Below are positions 1 to 6,137 of a stretch of 6,992 nt of DNA, piece after piece. How positions within the stretch are numbered: position 1 is the stretch's first letter; every line of letters begins with the position of its first letter. This stretch comes from Bacillota bacterium (GTDB lineage Bacteria > Bacillota > Clostridia > Oscillospirales > Oscillospiraceae): assembly GCA_029268085.1 (NCBI GenBank), contig JAJUHD010000137.1:1-6992 (forward strand). Direction: 5' to 3'. Position numbers and translations under genes: made by a program. Below the pieces are notes generated by a model, which saw only the letters and a list, made by a program, of their open reading frames with translations, ran no database searches and was not told where the DNA came from.

Positions 1-413
1 ATGTATTGCCTGGCAGTCTCGCCGCCGGGCGTTGAAAGCTGGTCGTAAAAAAACCTTGCCGCGTCGCGGTTTAGCTGGAGCATCCGTTCACGGCGGGAGT
101 AGTTTTCGTCCTTTTCATCCTCGGGAACCACCATTCCCGCACGCCTCGCGAGAAAACGCACCGCCTCGGGATAGGATAGGTTTTCGATCTCCATGATGAA
201 ATTGATTACCGAGCCGCCCTTGCCACAGCCAAAGCAGTGATAGATCTGTTTATCGGGCGCGACAGAAAATGACGGCGTCTTTTCACTGTGAAACGGGCAG
301 AGCCCGAAAAGGTTGCTGCCGCTCTTCTTTGTAAGCCTGACGTATTGGGAAACGACATCGGTTATATCGCTGCGCTCGATTAATTCCCTGATAAAACTTT
401 CGGGAAAAGCCAT
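1..413 (-). CDS. dnaG: DNA primase DnaG, N-terminal part (cut by the window edge)
   Basis: Primase synthesises the short RNA primers for Okazaki fragments and for replication restart, working with the replicative helicase at the fork. The 137 residues visible start MAFPESFIRELIERSDITDV, a typical DnaG amino terminus. They contain the CHC2 zinc-binding domain with ligands C39, H42, C60 and C63 (CPFH, then CFGCG). The catalytic TOPRIM domain would lie beyond base 1 and is not seen. The ATG at 411-413 is preceded by GGAGG (421-425) with a 7-nt gap, which fixes the start. The gene begins 37 bp after the stop of the dgt-like gene with no terminator between, so the two are probably co-transcribed. 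In many Bacillota the next gene would be the primary sigma factor rpoD/sigA, but that lies outside the window. The family call is certain; completeness of the gene cannot be judged. Confidence 0.97.
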   Translation of the reverse strand, partial: MAFPESFIRELIERSDITDVVSQYVRLTKKSGSNLFGLCPFHSEKTPSFSVAPDKQIYHCFGCGKGGSVINFIMEIENLSYPEAVRFLARRAGMVVPEDEKDENYSRRERMLQLNRDAARFFYDQLSTPGGETARQY

Positions 414-450
414 ATCGTCGCCTCCGTTTCCTGAAAATCTTTCCTCTCCC

Positions 451-1455
451 CTATTTCACATGCCACGCAGCAGGAATATAAATGTTGCTGAACGTATAAA
501 CGGCATAGTCGTCGGTCATTCCTGAAATATAGTCGCATACAGCGCGTTCCAAGCCCTCCGAATCGGCTATGCGTCTGTAGTCTCCGGAAAGCTTTTCGGG
601 GCTCTTTATATAATACTCCCAGATGGCCCCGAGAATGTTCGATACTTTTGCCTCCTCGCCTTTAGCCTTCGGATTCCGGTAGACCTGTTCGAAAAGGAAA
701 TTGTGGAACACATCAACCGCTTTTGCCATTTCGTCGGACATTTTAATTTCGCCCTTCGCGCTCGCTGCGATAATGTCTCTGATTATCGCGTCAATCCTTG
801 TGCTGTGCCTCTCCCCGATGCGTTCGCGCACGAGCTGGGGAATATCGTCCGCCGTCAGAATTCCCGCGCGTATAGCGTCGTCCACGTCGTGATTTATATA
901 AGCAATCCGGTCTGCAAGACGGACGGCGGTCGCCTCTGCCGTATCGTCTGGAGCGCCCGTGGTGTGGTTCAGTATGCCCATTCGCGTCTCATGGCAGAGG
1001 TTCAGCCCTTTACCCGATTTTTCAAGCCTGTCCACCACGCGCAGGCTCTGCTCGTAGTGTTTGAAGCCGCAGGAGCAGATATTGTTCAAAGCCCTCTCGC
1101 CTGCATGGCCGAAAGGAGTGTGCCCCAAATCATGACCAAGTCCGATCGCCTCAGTCAGATCCTCATTGAGCATAAGCGCGCGGGAGATCGTCCTTGCGAT
1201 GCGCGTAACCTCGAGAGTATGGGTCAGGCGCGTACGGTAATGGTCGCCCTCCGGCTGAAGAAAGACCTGTGTCTTGTGCTTCAGGCGGCGGAAGGATTTA
1301 GAGTATGTGATCCTGTCTATATCGCGCTGAAAGCAGGTGCGGACCTCATCCGGTTCTTCAGGCAGAGCACGCCCCTTCGAGCTTTCCGCAAGCACACCGT
1401 GCTCGGAGATCATAAGGCGTTCAAGCTGTTCGCGTCTTTCTCTGGGGTTCGGCAA
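451..1455 (-). CDS. dgt: Deoxyguanosinetriphosphate triphosphohydrolase-like protein (HD domain dNTPase)
   Basis: A 334-residue member of the dGTPase-like HD superfamily, which hydrolyses dNTPs to the deoxynucleoside and tripolyphosphate. The length is usual for the shorter Gram-positive type. The metal-binding HD signature is complete: H79 in TRLTHTLEVTRIAR, H108-D109 in GLGHDLGHTPFGH, and D182 in RLADRIAYINHD. The conserved FRRLKHKTQVF block at 55-65 is also present. No ATG fits; the start is a TTG at 1453-1455 with a strong GGAGGTGA ribosome binding site 6 nt upstream. dnaG follows 37 bp downstream, an arrangement common in clostridia and consistent with coordinating dNTP pools with priming. 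Substrate preference (dGTP or other dNTPs) cannot be read from the sequence, and members of this subfamily may need dNTP activators. I found no convincing promoter in the 182 bp upstream. Confidence 0.93.
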   Translation of the reverse strand: MPNPRERREQLERLMISEHGVLAESSKGRALPEEPDEVRTCFQRDIDRITYSKSFRRLKHKTQVFLQPEGDHYRTRLTHTLEVTRIARTISRALMLNEDLTEAIGLGHDLGHTPFGHAGERALNNICSCGFKHYEQSLRVVDRLEKSGKGLNLCHETRMGILNHTTGAPDDTAEATAVRLADRIAYINHDVDDAIRAGILTADDIPQLVRERIGERHSTRIDAIIRDIIAASAKGEIKMSDEMAKAVDVFHNFLFEQVYRNPKAKGEEAKVSNILGAIWEYYIKSPEKLSGDYRRIADSEGLERAVCDYISGMTDDYAVYTFSNIYIPAAWHVK

Positions 1456-1461
1456 AGAAGG

Positions 1462-1469
1462 TCACCTCC
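1462..1469 (-). promoter_or_regulatory. Ribosome binding site that fixes the TTG start of dgt
   Basis: On the minus strand this reads GGAGGTGA, an eight-base match to the anti-Shine-Dalgarno end of 16S rRNA, 6 nt before the TTG at 1453-1455. No in-frame ATG or GTG sits at a comparable distance, so this site is the main reason for choosing the TTG start. Confidence 0.85.
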
Positions 1470-1582
1470 GGAAACTTGGGGGATGTACGAAACAGTCTAA
1501 ACATCTTATACGACATTGCCTCCCATTTCCCTCTTTTTTTATTATTATTTTTCTAGGAATTAATTCGGTTTTTTCTCCATTT

Positions 1583-1616
1583 ATAAAATTAAGCGGCGCC
1601 GCATCAGCGGTACCGC
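1583..1616 (-). terminator. Probable intrinsic terminator after yigZ
   Basis: Twenty-one bases after the yigZ stop, the minus strand carries GCGGTACCGC, a TGAT loop, then GCGGCGCCGC (1593-1616). The two ten-base arms pair at nine of ten positions (one G-U wobble, one A-C mismatch). The stem is followed by TTAATTTTAT. The tail is T-rich but interrupted, so this is a moderate rather than textbook terminator. It would separate hflX-yigZ from dgt-dnaG. Confidence 0.55.
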
Positions 1617-1637
1617 CTTTACTGTATTTGCAGCATG

Positions 1638-2267
1638 TCATCTGATTCTTACACCTAGGAACGCGCACCCCGCATCTTCAACCTCTATCCTGCCGTTCGA
1701 GACGTCCGTAAGCTTTAGCGAAAACGCCTCTGATCTATCCTCCCGGACAAGTGCCTCTATGTCTACGCCGGTTCCAAAATCCGTATTCTGCGTTACGGCT
1801 TCGAAGTCTTCAAGCAGCCGCTTTGCCCTGTCGTAGAATCCGTAATCACAGAATATCCTAAACCGTCTCCATTCCGCCATCTGAGATATTCCGGCGGCAT
1901 CTAGAGCCATTTTTGCCGCTTTGGAATATGCGCGCACAAGGCCGCCCGCTCCCAGCAGGGTCCCGCCGAAATAACGAGTAACGACGCAGCATACGTTTTT
2001 GATGTTCTCAGAGGCGAAGACGTTCAGTGTCGGCATGCCGGATGTCCCGCTCGGTTCGCCATCGTCGGAATATCTAGTTATGTTATTGCCGCGGATGATG
2101 TAGGCATAAACATTATGTGTCGCGTCGCGGTGTTTTTCCCGCGTTTCGCGTATTTTCTCGATCGCCTCTTCCTCCGTGTCCGTCCTCCAGACTCTTCCGA
2201 TGAAGCGGGAATGCTTCTCGGTAAATTCCGCCTCACCGTCTCCCGCAGGCACAAGATATGTTGTCAT
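1638..2267 (-). CDS. yigZ: YigZ/IMPACT family protein (UPF0029 plus DUF1949)
   Basis: A 209-residue protein of the YigZ/IMPACT family, at the usual length. The N-terminal UPF0029 domain spans about residues 15-125 and carries the family hallmarks RYSDDGEPSGTSGMP (65-79) and VVTRYFGGTLLGAGGLVRAY (95-114). The remaining part (about 130-209) corresponds to the DUF1949 domain, which has a ferredoxin-like fold in solved homologues. Eukaryotic IMPACT modulates the Gcn2 stress kinase; the bacterial role is not settled, though a link to translation or nucleic-acid binding has been suggested. Here it directly follows hflX, a ribosome-associated GTPase, which fits a translation-related job by context only. 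The ATG at 2265-2267 has GGAGG 5 nt upstream, and the hflX stop lies only 10 bp away. No signal peptide or membrane segment is seen. Confidence 0.93.
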   Translation of the reverse strand: MTTYLVPAGDGEAEFTEKHSRFIGRVWRTDTEEEAIEKIRETREKHRDATHNVYAYIIRGNNITRYSDDGEPSGTSGMPTLNVFASENIKNVCCVVTRYFGGTLLGAGGLVRAYSKAAKMALDAAGISQMAEWRRFRIFCDYGFYDRAKRLLEDFEAVTQNTDFGTGVDIEALVREDRSEAFSLKLTDVSNGRIEVEDAGCAFLGVRIR

Positions 2268-2272
2268 CCGTT

Positions 2273-2280
2273 CCTCCTCA
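2273..2280 (-). promoter_or_regulatory. yigZ ribosome binding site abutting the hflX stop codon
   Basis: On the minus strand TGAGGAGG combines the hflX stop codon (TGA, 2278-2280) with the yigZ Shine-Dalgarno GGAGG (2273-2277). The yigZ ATG follows after 5 nt. Ribosomes ending hflX would sit on this site, which suggests translational coupling. Confidence 0.8.
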
Positions 2281-3573
2281 ATTCGGATCGCCGTACGCTT
2301 CCGTGTTCTGTCCGTCTTTTACAACGAATAATCGCACTCTCCCCCAGAGCTCCGGTCTGATAACTGCGCCGACTCTGATACCGTTTTCCTCGTACTCCTG
2401 CGATGTTACGGCACCCTCGCGGTGCAGGAGTTCCAGAACCCCCGCCTCCGTATAGGGCAGGAGCAGCTCGACGCTTCTCTTTCCGCTTTCGAGCAGCGTT
2501 GAAAGAGCTGCGAGCAGTTCCGCCGTTCCCTCGCCGGTTTTCGCCGAGATGCAGACGATATTTTCCCCGTGCGGAAGTTCTCCCGAATAGGCGTCGCATT
2601 TATTGAAAACTTTGATGCATGGAGTCTTTGAAGCGCCGAGCTGGTTAATCAGATCATCGACAATCTTAGCCTGTTCCTCCCATGTGGGGCTTGAAATGTC
2701 GATGACATGCAGCAAAACATCAGCATAAGCGAGTTCTTCAAGTGTTGCTTTAAAGGCCTCTATCAGATGTGTCGGAAGCTTTCTTATAAAACCAACCGTA
2801 TCTGAGAGCAAAACCTCCTGCGTCTCGCTGATATTCGTGCGCCTCGTCGTAGTGTCGAGCGTATCGAAAAGCCTGTTGTTTGCGGGTATATCCGCCCCCG
2901 TCAGGCAGTTCAAAAGCGTTGATTTTCCTGCGTTCGTATAGCCGACGAGTGCAACCACGGGCATCGCGTTTTTTTCACGTCTGCGCCGCTGTGTACCGCG
3001 CACGCGCCGCACCTCCTCAAGCTCCTCGCGCAGCTTCTGGATCTTCCGCCTTATGTGCCGGCGGTCGGTCTCAAGCTGAGTCTCGCCCGGTCCGCGAGTT
3101 CCGATAGGAGACGACCCGCCCGCAGCGGTTTGCCGCACAAGGTGCGTCCACATCCCCGTCAGGCGCGGCAGCAGGTATTCGTACTGAGCAAGTTCGACCT
3201 GAAGCTGGCCTTCCTTGGTCTGTGCGCGCTGTGCGAAAATGTCAAGGATCAGTCCGCTCCTGTCAAGAACCTTGACTCCAAGATCCTCTGAAAGCACGCG
3301 CATCTGCGAGGGCGAAAGTTCATTGTCGAAGACTGCGAGGTCGCAGGCATAGTTATCGACAAGCTCCTTCATCTCTTTAACCTTACCGTCGCCAATGAAG
3401 CTGCGCGCATCCGGCGCAGCCCTGTTCTGAAGGACATAGGCAACCGCCTCGCCGCCCGCGGTCTCAACCAGCGCTTTAAGTTCCTCCATGCTTATCTCAG
3501 TGGATCTTTCATCCTCCGCCATCGTATTTGCGGATAGCCCCGCCAGAACCGCTCTTTCTTTTCTGTTTTCCAT
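2278..3573 (-). CDS. hflX: GTPase HflX
   Basis: HflX is a cytoplasmic GTPase that binds the 50S subunit and splits or rescues 70S ribosomes under stress. This 431-residue protein has the full domain order. The N-terminal HflX-specific domain (about 30-165) includes FDNELSPSQMRVL and the glycine-rich GTRGPGETQLETDRR. A basic, glutamate-rich coiled coil follows (about 166-202), then the G domain. All G motifs are present: G1 GYTNAGKST (211-219), G2 around TTT 241-243, G3 DTVG (258-261), G4 NKCD (324-327) and G5 SAK (343-345). A C-terminal subdomain ends at YGDPN. The ATG at 3571-3573 has GGAGG (3580-3584) 6 nt upstream. It is the first gene of a two-gene unit with yigZ and has a strong promoter at 3628-3656. 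No motif is missing or altered. Confidence 0.97.
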   Translation of the reverse strand: MENRKERAVLAGLSANTMAEDERSTEISMEELKALVETAGGEAVAYVLQNRAAPDARSFIGDGKVKEMKELVDNYACDLAVFDNELSPSQMRVLSEDLGVKVLDRSGLILDIFAQRAQTKEGQLQVELAQYEYLLPRLTGMWTHLVRQTAAGGSSPIGTRGPGETQLETDRRHIRRKIQKLREELEEVRRVRGTQRRRREKNAMPVVALVGYTNAGKSTLLNCLTGADIPANNRLFDTLDTTTRRTNISETQEVLLSDTVGFIRKLPTHLIEAFKATLEELAYADVLLHVIDISSPTWEEQAKIVDDLINQLGASKTPCIKVFNKCDAYSGELPHGENIVCISAKTGEGTAELLAALSTLLESGKRSVELLLPYTEAGVLELLHREGAVTSQEYEENGIRVGAVIRPELWGRVRLFVVKDGQNTEAYGDPN

Positions 3574-3627
3574 ATCAAGCCTCCGCAGAGCACAGTTTCA
3601 AGTTGAAATTCCAGCATTCTGTAAATT

Positions 3628-3656
3628 ATTATACACAAATCGGCCGAAACGGTCAA
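3628..3656 (-). promoter_or_regulatory. Sigma-A-type promoter of hflX-yigZ
   Basis: On the minus strand the -35 box TTGACC (3651-3656) and a perfect -10 box TATAAT (3628-3633) are separated by exactly 17 bp. Transcription would start near 3621, leaving an untranslated leader of about 48 nt before the hflX ATG. This is close to consensus, so basal expression is expected to be substantial. Confidence 0.85.
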
Positions 3657-3660
3657 CGGA

Positions 3661-3675
3661 GTGTTAATTAAACAC
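3661..3675. repeat. Inverted repeat just upstream of the hflX -35 box
   Basis: GTGTT-AATTA-AACAC forms five-base inverted arms around an A/T centre. It starts 5 bp beyond the outer edge of the hflX -35 box, so it could be an operator or an A/T-rich upstream element. It is short and could arise by chance in A/T-rich DNA. Confidence 0.3.
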
Positions 3676-3701
3676 TAAAGCCTCTGTTAGTTTTCATTTT
3701 T

Positions 3702-3769
3702 TTGCAGTCAAAAACGCATAAAAATACAAAATTCCGATTTTTTGCTTGTGATATCACAAAAAATATGTT
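3702..3769 (+). promoter_or_regulatory. Putative putP promoter region (two weak alternatives)
   Basis: Two sigma-A-like pairings are visible on the plus strand. One is TTGCAG (3702-3707), 17 bp, TACAAA (3725-3730). The other is TTGCTT (3742-3747), 16 bp, TATGTT (3764-3769). Neither has a good -10 box. A third -10 candidate, TGTAAT at 3784-3789, lacks a -35 box. The poor matches suggest a promoter that depends on an activator, but the start site cannot be fixed from sequence. Confidence 0.4.
3746..3759. promoter_or_regulatory. Perfect 14-bp palindrome, probable operator of putP
   Basis: TTGTGATATCACAA is a perfect palindrome in the putP upstream region, 78 bp before the ATG. It lies between the boxes of one candidate promoter (repressor position) and about 43 bp upstream of the start implied by another -10 box (activator position). 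The half-site TGTGA resembles CRP-family half-sites, but the spacing is 2 bp rather than 6, so I do not assign a regulator family. Confidence 0.55.
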
Positions 3770-3836
3770 ACGTTCTTTAACAGTGTAATGTGATTGCACT
3801 TTAAGAGAGGTAATTTATTACTGGAGGATTTTTTTA

Positions 3837-5396
3837 ATGAGCGGTGACATAGTACAGATTTCTATCGCAATGGGCGTATACATGCTCGCAGTAATAGGGA
3901 TTGGCCTATTCTTTGCAAAGCGGGCCAACCAAAACTCGGATAACTATTTTCTCGGCGGCAGGACTCTCGGCCCATGGATTGCGGCGATGAGCGCGGAGGC
4001 CTCAGATATGAGCGGTTGGCTGCTAATGGGCTTGCCCGGCGTTGCCTATTGGTGCGGTCTGGCCGACGCCGCATGGACGGCTATCGGCCTTGCTGCCGGT
4101 ACATATCTAAACTGGCTTCTCGTTTCAAAGCGTCTGCGCCGGTATTCGGCTGTAGCAAATAATTCAATCACAATACCGGACTTTTTCTCAAACCGTTTTC
4201 ATGATAAAAAGAAGATTCTTATGTCTATTGCGGCGGTCTTCATTCTAGTGTTCTTCACGGTATATGCTGCGAGCTGCTTCGTCACCTGCGGAAAACTGTT
4301 TTCCACTCTGTTTGGCTTCTCCTATACCAGCATGATGATAGCGGGTGCGGTCTTCGTGGTTATTTATACCTTTTTAGGCGGTTTCCTTGCGGAAAGCACT
4401 TCAGATTTTATGCAGAGCGTTATCATGATTATTGCTCTTCTCTCCGTTGTTGTGGTCTCGACTGTAGCGGCCGGCGGTTCTGCGCAGGTTATCGAAAACA
4501 TTAAAGCCATCCCGGGTTTCTTTGAGTTTTTCGGTATTGCGTCGCCCACAGTCGCTGACGGCGTTCAGCAGACGGCAAACGGCAAGGCTCTCTTCGGCGA
4601 GGCGGGAAGCTACGGTCTGCTCACCATCCTCTCGACGCTTTCCTGGGGCCTCGGTTATTTCGGAATGCCTCAAGTTCTCCTGCGTTTTATGGCTATCCGT
4701 AAAGTGGGCGAACTCAATCGCTCAAGGAGGATTGCGACAACATGGGCTGTCATTTCCATGGCCGCGGCAGTACTCATCGGACTTGTCGGCAGAGTGCTTT
4801 ATCCGACCGATCTTGTAACTTCAGGTCAGGCGGAAAGCATCTTCATTCTGGTTTCGACAAGGCTGCTGCCCCCGCTGCTGGCAGGACTTGCCATGGCGGG
4901 CATCATCGCCGCTACGATCAGCTCTTCCGATTCTTACTTGTTAATCGCCTCTTCGGCGTTCTCCAAAAACCTGTTTCAGGGCGTCTTCAAGAAGAACGCC
5001 ACGGATAAACAGGTCATGGCCGTATCGCGCATCGTTCTCATAATTATAGCCGTTATAGGCGTGTTTATCGCAAATGACGAAAACAGTGTCATCTTCAAAA
5101 TTGTCTCATTTGCGTGGGCGGGCTTCGGAGCCACCTTCGGCCCGATCATGCTGTTCTCCCTGTTCTGGAAGCGCACGACGATACAGGGCGCCGTCTCGGG
5201 TATGCTCGCCGGCGGAATCAGCGTTTTTGTCTGGAAGCTCCTCATCAAGCCCATGGGCGGCGTGCTTGGCATCTATGAGCTTCTCCCCGCCTTCCTTGTC
5301 TCCTGCGTCTTCATCGTCGTCGTTTCACTGCTTACCAAGGAGCCTTCCGCGGAAATTCAGGATGAGTTTGAGAAGGCAAAAAACTACGAATATTGA
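3837..5396 (+). CDS. putP: Sodium:solute symporter, PutP type (probable sodium/proline symporter)
   Basis: A 519-residue integral membrane protein of the solute:sodium symporter family, whose PutP branch imports proline using the sodium gradient. About 13 hydrophobic segments are visible, as the family expects. The PutP core motif in the second helix, MSAEASDMSGWLLMGLPG (51-68), places D57, S59 and W61 at the positions of E. coli D55, S57 and W59, which bind sodium and proline. Other family blocks are IPDFFSNRF (113-121), VIYTFLGGFLAESTSDFMQS (175-194) and SWGLGYFGMPQVLLRFMAI (269-287). In the sodium-site helix, S362 and S363 stand where E. coli has S340 and T341, followed by an aspartate (D365). 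The ATG has GGAGG 9 nt upstream. The gene stands alone, with a terminator downstream. Proline is the likely substrate, but a related solute is possible. Confidence 0.92.
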   Translation: MSGDIVQISIAMGVYMLAVIGIGLFFAKRANQNSDNYFLGGRTLGPWIAAMSAEASDMSGWLLMGLPGVAYWCGLADAAWTAIGLAAGTYLNWLLVSKRLRRYSAVANNSITIPDFFSNRFHDKKKILMSIAAVFILVFFTVYAASCFVTCGKLFSTLFGFSYTSMMIAGAVFVVIYTFLGGFLAESTSDFMQSVIMIIALLSVVVVSTVAAGGSAQVIENIKAIPGFFEFFGIASPTVADGVQQTANGKALFGEAGSYGLLTILSTLSWGLGYFGMPQVLLRFMAIRKVGELNRSRRIATTWAVISMAAAVLIGLVGRVLYPTDLVTSGQAESIFILVSTRLLPPLLAGLAMAGIIAATISSSDSYLLIASSAFSKNLFQGVFKKNATDKQVMAVSRIVLIIIAVIGVFIANDENSVIFKIVSFAWAGFGATFGPIMLFSLFWKRTTIQGAVSGMLAGGISVFVWKLLIKPMGGVLGIYELLPAFLVSCVFIVVVSLLTKEPSAEIQDEFEKAKNYEY

Positions 5397-5407
5397 TAGA
5401 ATTTCGT

Positions 5408-5436
5408 TTGCAAATTAAAATAAAAAGGGTTATAAT
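5408..5436 (+). promoter_or_regulatory. Sigma-A-type promoter ahead of the DUF2798 gene
   Basis: TTGCAA (5408-5413), a 17-bp A-rich spacer, then a perfect TATAAT (5431-5436). It starts 12 bp after the putP stop codon, and transcription would begin near 5443. That is only about 12 bp before the strong hairpin at 5455, so the nascent leader meets a terminator almost at once. Confidence 0.8.
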
Positions 5437-5454
5437 TGCATAAATCGAGCAGCC

Positions 5455-5494
5455 AAAGCGCGTAAGTCCGGATTTCGGGCTTACGCGCTTTTTA
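5455..5494 (+). terminator. Strong intrinsic terminator after putP, also in the leader of the DUF2798 gene
   Basis: AAAGCGCGTAAG (5455-5466) pairs perfectly with CTTACGCGCTTT (5480-5491). The stem extends inward by TCCG/CGGG (one wobble) to a five-base GATTT loop, making about 16 bp, with TTTTT at 5489-5493. It is a clear terminator for putP. Because the promoter at 5408-5436 lies upstream of it, it may also act as an attenuator for the next gene. Confidence 0.88.
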
Positions 5495-5527
5495 TCGCTG
5501 TATTTTTGAATACTATCGGAGGAAAGT

Positions 5528-5998
5528 ATGCCCAAAACAAAGATTCAAAAAAATATCTTTTCAGTTCTTATGGCGTTTATGATGGTCTATGGAATGGAGG
5601 TCTATAATCACGCTATTATTAACAAAAAGCTGACGAATGAGCTTTTTATGCTGCCGGCTGTTCAGCTTGTGCTGCTGATGCTGACCGTCATCGTCCTTGA
5701 GAGCTTCATCGGAGGCCCACTGGCAAGAAAGCTTGCGTTCAGGCTGGTCGATCTTGAAAAGGACAAACCGATCACGGTTATCCTAAAAGTTCAGACCATG
5801 ACGGTATGTATCATGTGCCCCATCATGAGTCTGGTTGCGGCCATTGTATTTAAAGGAGGCTTTAGTCCGCGGCTTCTCGAAAAATGGGCGCAAACCGTAG
5901 CCATAAACTTCCCGATGGCCTTCTGCTGGCAGGTATTTGTCGCGGGGCCTTTGGTACGCCTGAGCGTTCGCAGTATCGCCAAAGTGCTGAAAATTTGA
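5528..5998 (+). CDS. DUF2798-type four-helix membrane protein of unknown function
   Basis: A 156-residue hydrophobic protein that I place in the DUF2798 family from its pattern of helices and the NFPMAF...GPLVR block; the family has no established function. Four membrane segments are visible at about residues 9-29, 42-66, 87-108 and 124-146. It looks like a tandem duplication of a two-helix unit: the second and fourth helices end in matching motifs, GGPLARKLAFR (62-72) and AGPLVRLSVRS (139-149). The first and third helices are likewise comparable (FSVLMAFMMVYG and VCIMCPIMSLVA). The short loops carry most charges (RKLAFRLVDLEKDK and the C-terminal RSIAKVLK). The ATG has GGAGG (5518-5522) 5 nt upstream. 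Its own promoter lies before the putP terminator, so expression probably depends on read-through. A role with putP is not implied. The family call is from memory of the pattern. Confidence 0.78.
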   Translation: MPKTKIQKNIFSVLMAFMMVYGMEVYNHAIINKKLTNELFMLPAVQLVLLMLTVIVLESFIGGPLARKLAFRLVDLEKDKPITVILKVQTMTVCIMCPIMSLVAAIVFKGGFSPRLLEKWAQTVAINFPMAFCWQVFVAGPLVRLSVRSIAKVLKI

Positions 5999-6028
5999 AG
6001 CGGCTGAAATTTAGGTCGAAATTCCTAC

Positions 6029-6058
6029 TTACATCAGTTTTAAAAAAAGCGGTAAAAT
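6029..6058 (+). promoter_or_regulatory. Possible promoter of the cysteine-rich protein-CarD unit
   Basis: TTACAT (6029-6034), an 18-bp spacer with an A tract, and TAAAAT (6053-6058) form a moderate sigma-A-like match. Transcription would start near 6065, producing a leader of about 120 nt that includes all the hairpins at 6072-6143. A TATAAG at 6060 is an alternative -10 box without a -35 partner. Confidence 0.45.
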
Positions 6059-6071
6059 GTATAAGGTAAAC

Positions 6072-6137
6072 AAAGCCGGACTCGGCTCTGCTCGCCTTTT
6101 AACAGCGCGTGGTTCTTACGAACATAAGTCCGGTTTT
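6072..6137 (+). promoter_or_regulatory. Long-range hairpin with competing local hairpins
   Basis: AAAGCCGGACT (6072-6082) can pair with AGTCCGGTTTT (6127-6137): 11 bp with one G-U wobble, ending in a TTTT like a terminator. Enclosed is GTTC-TTAC-GAAC (6112-6123). A local hairpin AGCCG-GACT-CGGCT (6074-6087) uses the same left arm and so excludes the long one. A third option pairs GTTCTT (6112-6117) with AGGAAC (6138-6143), upstream of a CTTTAATTTT tail. Mutually exclusive folds of this kind suggest attenuation, or simply a terminator for the preceding gene. Confidence 0.42.

Larger units (their letters stand above)
1456..1637. other. Intergenic region between yigZ and dgt
   Basis: This 182-bp gap holds a probable terminator for the hflX-yigZ unit at its yigZ end and the dgt ribosome binding site at its other end. 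The middle, read on the minus strand, is very A-rich (runs such as AATAATAATAAAAAAA). I see a TATAAG at the right general place for a -10 box, but no -35 partner at 16-18 bp. I therefore do not call a dgt promoter, although one is expected if the upstream terminator works. Confidence 0.6.

Noticed and set aside
703..1500. A 265-codon open frame on the plus strand opposite dgt
   Set aside because: It lies almost wholly antisense to the well-supported dgt gene, shows no recognisable domain, and has the composition expected of a shadow frame.
1421..1516. A 31-codon minus-strand leader ORF (starting MSYKMFRLFR) overlapping the dgt start by 35 bp
   Set aside because: The GGGAGG before its ATG is only 2 nt away, too close for efficient initiation, and the peptide shows no conserved feature. 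An upstream regulatory ORF remains possible but is unsupported.
2264..2599. A 111-codon minus-strand open frame overlapping the end of hflX
   Set aside because: It is out of frame inside hflX, arginine- and glycine-rich in the way GC-rich shadow frames are, and has no domain.
3746..3759. A canonical CRP or FNR site upstream of putP
   Set aside because: The half-sites TGTGA/TCACA are 2 bp apart rather than 6, and the FNR half-site TTGAT is not present, so the spacing rules out a standard CRP/FNR-family call.
5074..5418. A 114-codon plus-strand open frame inside the end of putP
   Set aside because: Serine/proline-rich shadow of putP in another frame, with no ribosome site and no homology that I recognise.
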